Of a DNA stretch of 64,000 nt, positions 60,437 through 64,000 are shown piece after piece (the first letter of the stretch is position 1; every line of letters begins with the position of its first letter). Location of the stretch: positions 235,961 to 299,960 of the forward strand of contig JANQJU010000100.1 of NCBI GenBank assembly GCA_028281495.1, written 5' to 3'. A model generated the notes under the pieces. The model was not told where the DNA came from. It was given only the letters and a program-made list of their open reading frames with translations, and searched no databases. The stretch comes from SAR324 cluster bacterium. Its GTDB lineage: Bacteria; SAR324; NAC60-12. The translations under genes were made by a program, and so were the position numbers.

Positions 60437-62212
60437 CTATTGGGGGGGTGATCCCTCAAGTACTTCACACACGATCATTTCCCATCCATGAAACACCAGC
60501 ACGATGCCCATGAAAGTCACGGATGCATACTTGTGTAAGGACCTATCTTGCAGGTAGGTGCGTAACTGAGATTTTGCTTCGGCGACGGTATATTCTACGT
60601 TGGATGTCTTCAATGTTTCTTGTCGTTTGAGGTATTTCAACTCGATCAAAAATCCATAGGGAATTTCGGGGTATTGATCCAAAAAAGGTTCCAAAAAAAG
60701 ATCCACGAATCCTTTAGAGAACTCACGTTCGCTGTGACACAAAAACGGATTACTTACATTGAGATAAGCTAATAAAAACCCTTGAATCACCTTCTCTCCT
60801 TGTAGGTAATCCCGAACAGAAGTTTGCTGCTCAATGGCTTCGGCCAGGAAAGTGAATACGGGTTTCCAGTCCCCGTTTAATGCCATTGCATCCACTAAAG
60901 AGGCAAAGTGTTCCAGGTTGATTCGAAACACCTGCGCTTCTTCATAAGAGTCTCGCATGTAGCCGTACATCAGTTCTTGAACGGTACGGTTGGGGATCTG
61001 CAAGACCACTTGGCTCAGTTGTTTTTTGACGATGCTCAGCAATCCCAAATAGTGCAGTAGCGATAAAAAGCTTTTGGGTTGTGTGAGTTGATTAAGAGAG
61101 AAACTGCCGATCAATTGAGTAGTGATCAAACCGTTTTCTATGATGGTTTTCAGGCGGTCAAAATTGCCATTGAGCTTCTGGTTGATCATCATCAACTGCT
61201 TCAGTTTGGTATAGTCGATGCGGATGTTGGTATCGATTAATTCGTCGGGCCCAGGAGCATTGGGGATACATTCAGTGAGGTAATACAACACCATGTCCGT
61301 ATTGAAGAGGTCGTTAGTGGCGCGGGTGGCAAATCGATACCCATTGTACCATTCCCGCATGAGGGCTAGGGTGGTGTTGAGGTCTTGATCAAAAACGCCT
61401 GCTTGTTGATAGTATTCCAAAATCTGACGGACTTCGGTTTCCGTCAATCCCACCATTTCATTGAACTCTGGAGAGAGGCTGAGATTTTTTCCAATATTGA
61501 AGCCACTCGTCACATCATCGAGCGGAATGGGAGAAACCCCGGTGATGAATAAACGAGACAATCCTGAACCACTTTTGCTGGTTCCCTCCTTTAGCACTGC
61601 AAAGAAATTTCGGTAAAACCCTTGGCCGTGGGTGAATTGATGATAGGCTGTCATTCCCACTGATGTGAGGATGGTGTTCGCAAAGTTGTCGTATTCATCA
61701 ATGAGGACATAGATCTTCAACGAGGCTTGCCGAGCATAGGCAAAAAGAGTTTGTAGTTGGGCGCTGACCGTGGACTGTTCCTGAATTTGCTGTTGAATTT
61801 CGTGGGGAAAGGCCTCTGCATACTTTCTTAGGAAGAACGAAAGCGTTTGTTTCACATAGGCCTCAAATTGATTTTCGACAACTTCAGGATCTGCACGAAT
61901 AACTGAAAAATCAAAGGTTAGGATCAAGTAGCTGCTGTGCTCAGGTGTCGGATCTTGGCCGATATCAGTATTGGCAAACACCGTGTCGAACAGGGAAGCT
62001 TTGGCTAGGTCATAATACGATTCCAAAATGGAGATCCAGCAGGATTTGCCAAACCGCCGAGGACGGATGAAAAAGATATAATGGTAGGTTTCCAATTTTC
62101 GGATGAACCGAGTTTTGTCCACGAAAAGTTTGTTTTCCAAACGGATCTTTTCAAAATCCGACATACCATAAGGAATCAAACGATATGGGGCGGATGAACT
62201 GACTTTTGCCAT
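60437..62212 (-). CDS. AAA-ATPase-like / PD-(D/E)XK nuclease protein (DUF1703 type)
   Basis: A 591-residue protein of the AAA-ATPase_like plus PDDEXK_9 build. The N-terminal part starts with IPYGMSDFEKIRLENKLFVD and a P-loop RPRRFGKSCW (K56); LKIYVLIDEYDNFAN is the Walker B/sensor motif. The C-terminal nuclease-like part has GFVDLFLEP and GFLIELKYLK (D...E-x-K), followed by AEAKSQLRTYL. Such proteins are numerous in some bacteria and are thought to be mobile or defence related, but no function is established. AGGAGA stands five bases before the ATG. It converges with the kinase gene, with 19 bp between. Confidence 0.9.
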   Translation of the reverse strand: MAKVSSSAPYRLIPYGMSDFEKIRLENKLFVDKTRFIRKLETYHYIFFIRPRRFGKSCWISILESYYDLAKASLFDTVFANTDIGQDPTPEHSSYLILTFDFSVIRADPEVVENQFEAYVKQTLSFFLRKYAEAFPHEIQQQIQEQSTVSAQLQTLFAYARQASLKIYVLIDEYDNFANTILTSVGMTAYHQFTHGQGFYRNFFAVLKEGTSKSGSGLSRLFITGVSPIPLDDVTSGFNIGKNLSLSPEFNEMVGLTETEVRQILEYYQQAGVFDQDLNTTLALMREWYNGYRFATRATNDLFNTDMVLYYLTECIPNAPGPDELIDTNIRIDYTKLKQLMMINQKLNGNFDRLKTIIENGLITTQLIGSFSLNQLTQPKSFLSLLHYLGLLSIVKKQLSQVVLQIPNRTVQELMYGYMRDSYEEAQVFRINLEHFASLVDAMALNGDWKPVFTFLAEAIEQQTSVRDYLQGEKVIQGFLLAYLNVSNPFLCHSEREFSKGFVDLFLEPFLDQYPEIPYGFLIELKYLKRQETLKTSNVEYTVAEAKSQLRTYLQDRSLHKYASVTFMGIVLVFHGWEMIVCEVLEGSPPQ

Positions 62213-62435
62213 TCTGTCTCCTGGTTGCCAACGATCTCCGAAGCGCCGAATTCAATCGATTCGAGTTGCTGTTGATGTCTGCTGTTGTTCATTTCCTGCC
62301 AATTCGCATACTACTGCGAATATGCGGCAAAACAGTATATGCTACCCCAGTCAAGAACTCAAAAACAGTTCACACACGGATGGCCCCCTTGCTTGCTATC
62401 AAAAGGTCTGAACCAGCAAGGAGGCTTCGAATCCG

Positions 62436-62819
62436 TTAGGATTTTTTAATTTCGATTGCCTTGGCATAAGGCCTGGAGGTCGCACCATCACACCCATTGA
62501 TATATAAGCGGACTTGCCACCCTGCGGTATAAGCCAGTGTCGCTAGTTTTATCGAGTCCTGGATCATCGCATACCATTGGTTGGTGTTATTATAATTCAC
62601 TTCTGCAAACCCGTAAGCATCGGAAGAAGTGCAACTGTCGAGGTTTTCCACGGTTCCGTCGGGATAAATAAAGAATTTACCATTTTGGTTACTTGTTCCG
62701 ACAGAGGTTTCACTGACTCCATGTCCAATGTGACTGATCGTGAACCAATTCGTCCAACCGGCAGCCATGGCAGGGACAGAAATGAATAAACAAAATGCTG
62801 CAATTATTAGTTTTTTCAT
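62436..62819 (-). CDS. Small secreted hypothetical protein (127 aa)
   Basis: It has a clear signal peptide (MKKLIIAAFCLFISVPAMAA, cleavage after AMA). The mature part has about 108 residues, rich in Tyr, Asn and Thr, with two Cys (LDSCTSSDAYG and INGCDGATS) that could form a disulfide. I do not recognise the family; the beta-strand pattern suggests a small periplasmic or secreted beta-domain. GAGG lies six bases before the ATG. It stands alone between two nuclease-type genes, with no partner evident. Confidence 0.75.
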   Translation of the reverse strand: MKKLIIAAFCLFISVPAMAAGWTNWFTISHIGHGVSETSVGTSNQNGKFFIYPDGTVENLDSCTSSDAYGFAEVNYNNTNQWYAMIQDSIKLATLAYTAGWQVRLYINGCDGATSRPYAKAIEIKKS

Positions 62820-63244
62820 AGGTACCTCTTTTCTATTAGGTATTATTGTTTAAGGCTTCCCTTGAAAAATAGGATTTAGAATATGTTTCATAATCACAAG
62901 TAGTTAACATAAATTGATTAATAATATTATTGGCTTAATAGGGTGGTATGTCTCAATGTAAAACTGAAATCTTGTGAAAAGTATTCTCCTAAATTGAATC
63001 CAAATTAAAAAATGTTGAATGATTGGCCTAATTTAGAGAGTGCTTGCGTCTTTATCAGTGGTTCTTCCATACCTTCCCTACTTGTGATTAGCATACATTC
63101 CTCATCCAGTCGTGTCCTTGCAGACTGAACGGGGCATCAATTTGCCCGCAAACAATTCCCCCTTAAATTGACATGAGTCTTCCCATCTAAGCTCTCTTCA
63201 TGCGGATGGAGGCGTTCGTTTGTGGATGGAAGCTTTTTTTCACC
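62820..63244. other. Intergenic stretch, nothing recognised
   Basis: AT-rich, no gene, hairpin or repeat of note. It should hold the promoter of the secreted-protein gene near 62830-62900. Confidence 0.5.
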
Positions 63245-64000
63245 TCACTTCTTTGGGTTGATGCCATGTTTTTTTAGGAGTTCCATCAACTCCTCGGCGC
63301 GTTGTTTCTCTTCTTCGGCGCGTTGTTTCTCTTCTTCGGCGCGTTGTTTCTCTTCTTCGGCCCGCAATCTTTCTTGCTCGGCCCTTTGGTCGGCTTGCTC
63401 AGCTCGTCGCCTTGCTTTTGCCGTTTCCTCTTTGGCTTTGAGGACTTCGCGTCCTTGAGCCTGCAAGTCTTCCAGATATTCGTCTTCTAAATTCATGTCT
63501 TGCCGAACCGCTTCTTCCGAATTGGCCTTGATCAATCGCCGGACCACCCGACGGAATTTTTCAGGAATCTGTTCATCATCAATATCGAGAATGTGTTTGT
63601 CGTGGCGGACCACATAGCTTTGGTCAAACACACTGAGAAGTCGCTCCAAATCGGTTCTCATCTCTTTTCTCAACTGGGGAATCTGAATCACGATGCTGTC
63701 ATGAGTGAGGCTTTCGATGAATTCTTCTCGCTCTGAGATGGGTTCTCCGGTGGTTCCATCCCAATAAGCCCGTTTGACCTGAACGATAGGAGCTTCAATG
63801 TGGTCGAGTCGGTGTCCCAGAAAATAGATGCTGTGGATGGGTAAAGCGTGTTTGATTTCTTTTCCGTTGCTTTGTTCGATGTGGGCATTTTCCTTATTGG
63901 CATATTGCATCCCCAAGTAATTTCGGAATCTCATGATATCGGTGTGAAACTTGGCTTTCTGAATTTCGATGAGTACCTGTTTGAATTGTTGGTTGGGAAG
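63245..64000 (-). CDS. Rpn-family PD-(D/E)XK nuclease/transposase-like protein, 5' part beyond the window
   Basis: The frame is open to the window edge, so the true start is outside. The first visible residues, LPNQQFKQVLIEIQKAKFHT, hold the E-x-Q-K motif of Rpn/PDDEXK_2 proteins, which cleave DNA and promote recombination. Further on come FLGHRLDHIEAPIVQVKRAY, a region with EFIESLTHDSIVIQIPQLRK, and a long charged C-terminal coiled coil ending in seven-residue AEEEKQR repeats. The family's complete form is about 280-310 residues. A broken relative lies at 35.5 kb and a remote one at 11.8 kb. Confidence 0.88.
   Translation of the reverse strand, partial: LPNQQFKQVLIEIQKAKFHTDIMRFRNYLGMQYANKENAHIEQSNGKEIKHALPIHSIYFLGHRLDHIEAPIVQVKRAYWDGTTGEPISEREEFIESLTHDSIVIQIPQLRKEMRTDLERLLSVFDQSYVVRHDKHILDIDDEQIPEKFRRVVRRLIKANSEEAVRQDMNLEDEYLEDLQAQGREVLKAKEETAKARRRAEQADQRAEQERLRAEEEKQRAEEEKQRAEEEKQRAEELMELLKKHGINPKK
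63296..63358 (-). repeat. 21-bp tandem repeat (3 copies) coding AEEEKQR
   Basis: On the plus strand the unit GGCGCGTTGTTTCTCTTCTT plus C is repeated three times without a mismatch. It encodes seven-residue coiled-coil heptads in the Rpn-type protein, so copy number changes keep the frame. Confidence 0.9.

Overview
The window looks like a chromosomal stretch of a Gram-negative bacterium. The supporting genes are an O-antigen-ligase-type polymerase, a SPOR-domain inner-membrane protein, a Lol-type lipoprotein cytochrome and a periplasmic-binding-protein ABC importer. The S41-peptidase-like C-terminus at the left edge, the membrane pyrophosphatase and the several AAA-ATPase-like/PD-(D/E)XK and Rpn-type nuclease genes fit lineages formerly grouped as Deltaproteobacteria, or similar environmental bacteria. 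This placement is an inference from gene content only. LAYOUT. 1-12.6 kb is ordinary chromosome: a peptidase C-terminus, a STAS protein, two large unrecognised proteins flanking an Asp/Gly-repeat SPOR protein, an O-antigen ligase-like protein, tRNA-Ile2(CAU), a K+-dependent-type H+/Na+-pumping pyrophosphatase, a dihaem lipoprotein and a PD-(D/E)XK-like protein. 12.6-19.2 kb is a compact mobile module: an XRE repressor with an operator-like TAGCAT array, a DUF5659-like protein, a primase-helicase fusion, a repeat cluster that could be an origin, a tyrosine recombinase, two small genes and two covarying hairpins. 19.4-22.5 kb is AT-rich: a membrane/pentapeptide-repeat protein split by a frameshift, a Rhs scrap, and a hicB gene with a destroyed hicA. 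22.5-30.4 kb holds a zinc-ribbon/class III cyclase/AAA/TPR regulator, a BlaI-M56/M23 pair under an 18-bp perfect inverted-repeat operator that embeds the promoter, and a Tat-exported small subunit with a GMC dehydrogenase that has a C-x5-C-x3-C cluster. 30.4-31.4 kb and 35.4-37.05 kb are gene graveyards (Rhs, HigA, Rpn nuclease, IS110 and retropepsin remnants). They flank an intact potD-A-B-C polyamine-type importer operon on the minus strand. 37.9-59.3 kb is one giant NRPS gene (7107 aa), visibly richer in GC than its surroundings, followed by a 14-bp tandem repeat and a soluble Hanks-type kinase. 60.4-64 kb carries an AAA-ATPase-like/PD-(D/E)XK protein, a small secreted protein and the 3' part of an Rpn-type nuclease. 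HOW IT WORKS TOGETHER. The NRPS reads C-A-T-E / C-A-T / C-A-T / C-A-T-E / C-A-T-E / C. GGDS carrier motifs occur only before E domains and DCL-type C domains occur only after them, so the line is internally coherent. Read against GrsA, the pocket codes give basic?(D) - aromatic?(L) - Thr(L) - Thr(D) - aromatic?(D). It ends in a bare C domain: no A, T or thioesterase follows, and no MbtH protein, PPTase or exporter is in the window. The most unusual items are this headless/tailless NRPS with a repeat-marked end and an adjacent kinase, the M56-M23 sensor operon, the split pentapeptide protein with a dnaX-like slippery heptamer, and a dispersed ~285-bp non-coding repeat family.
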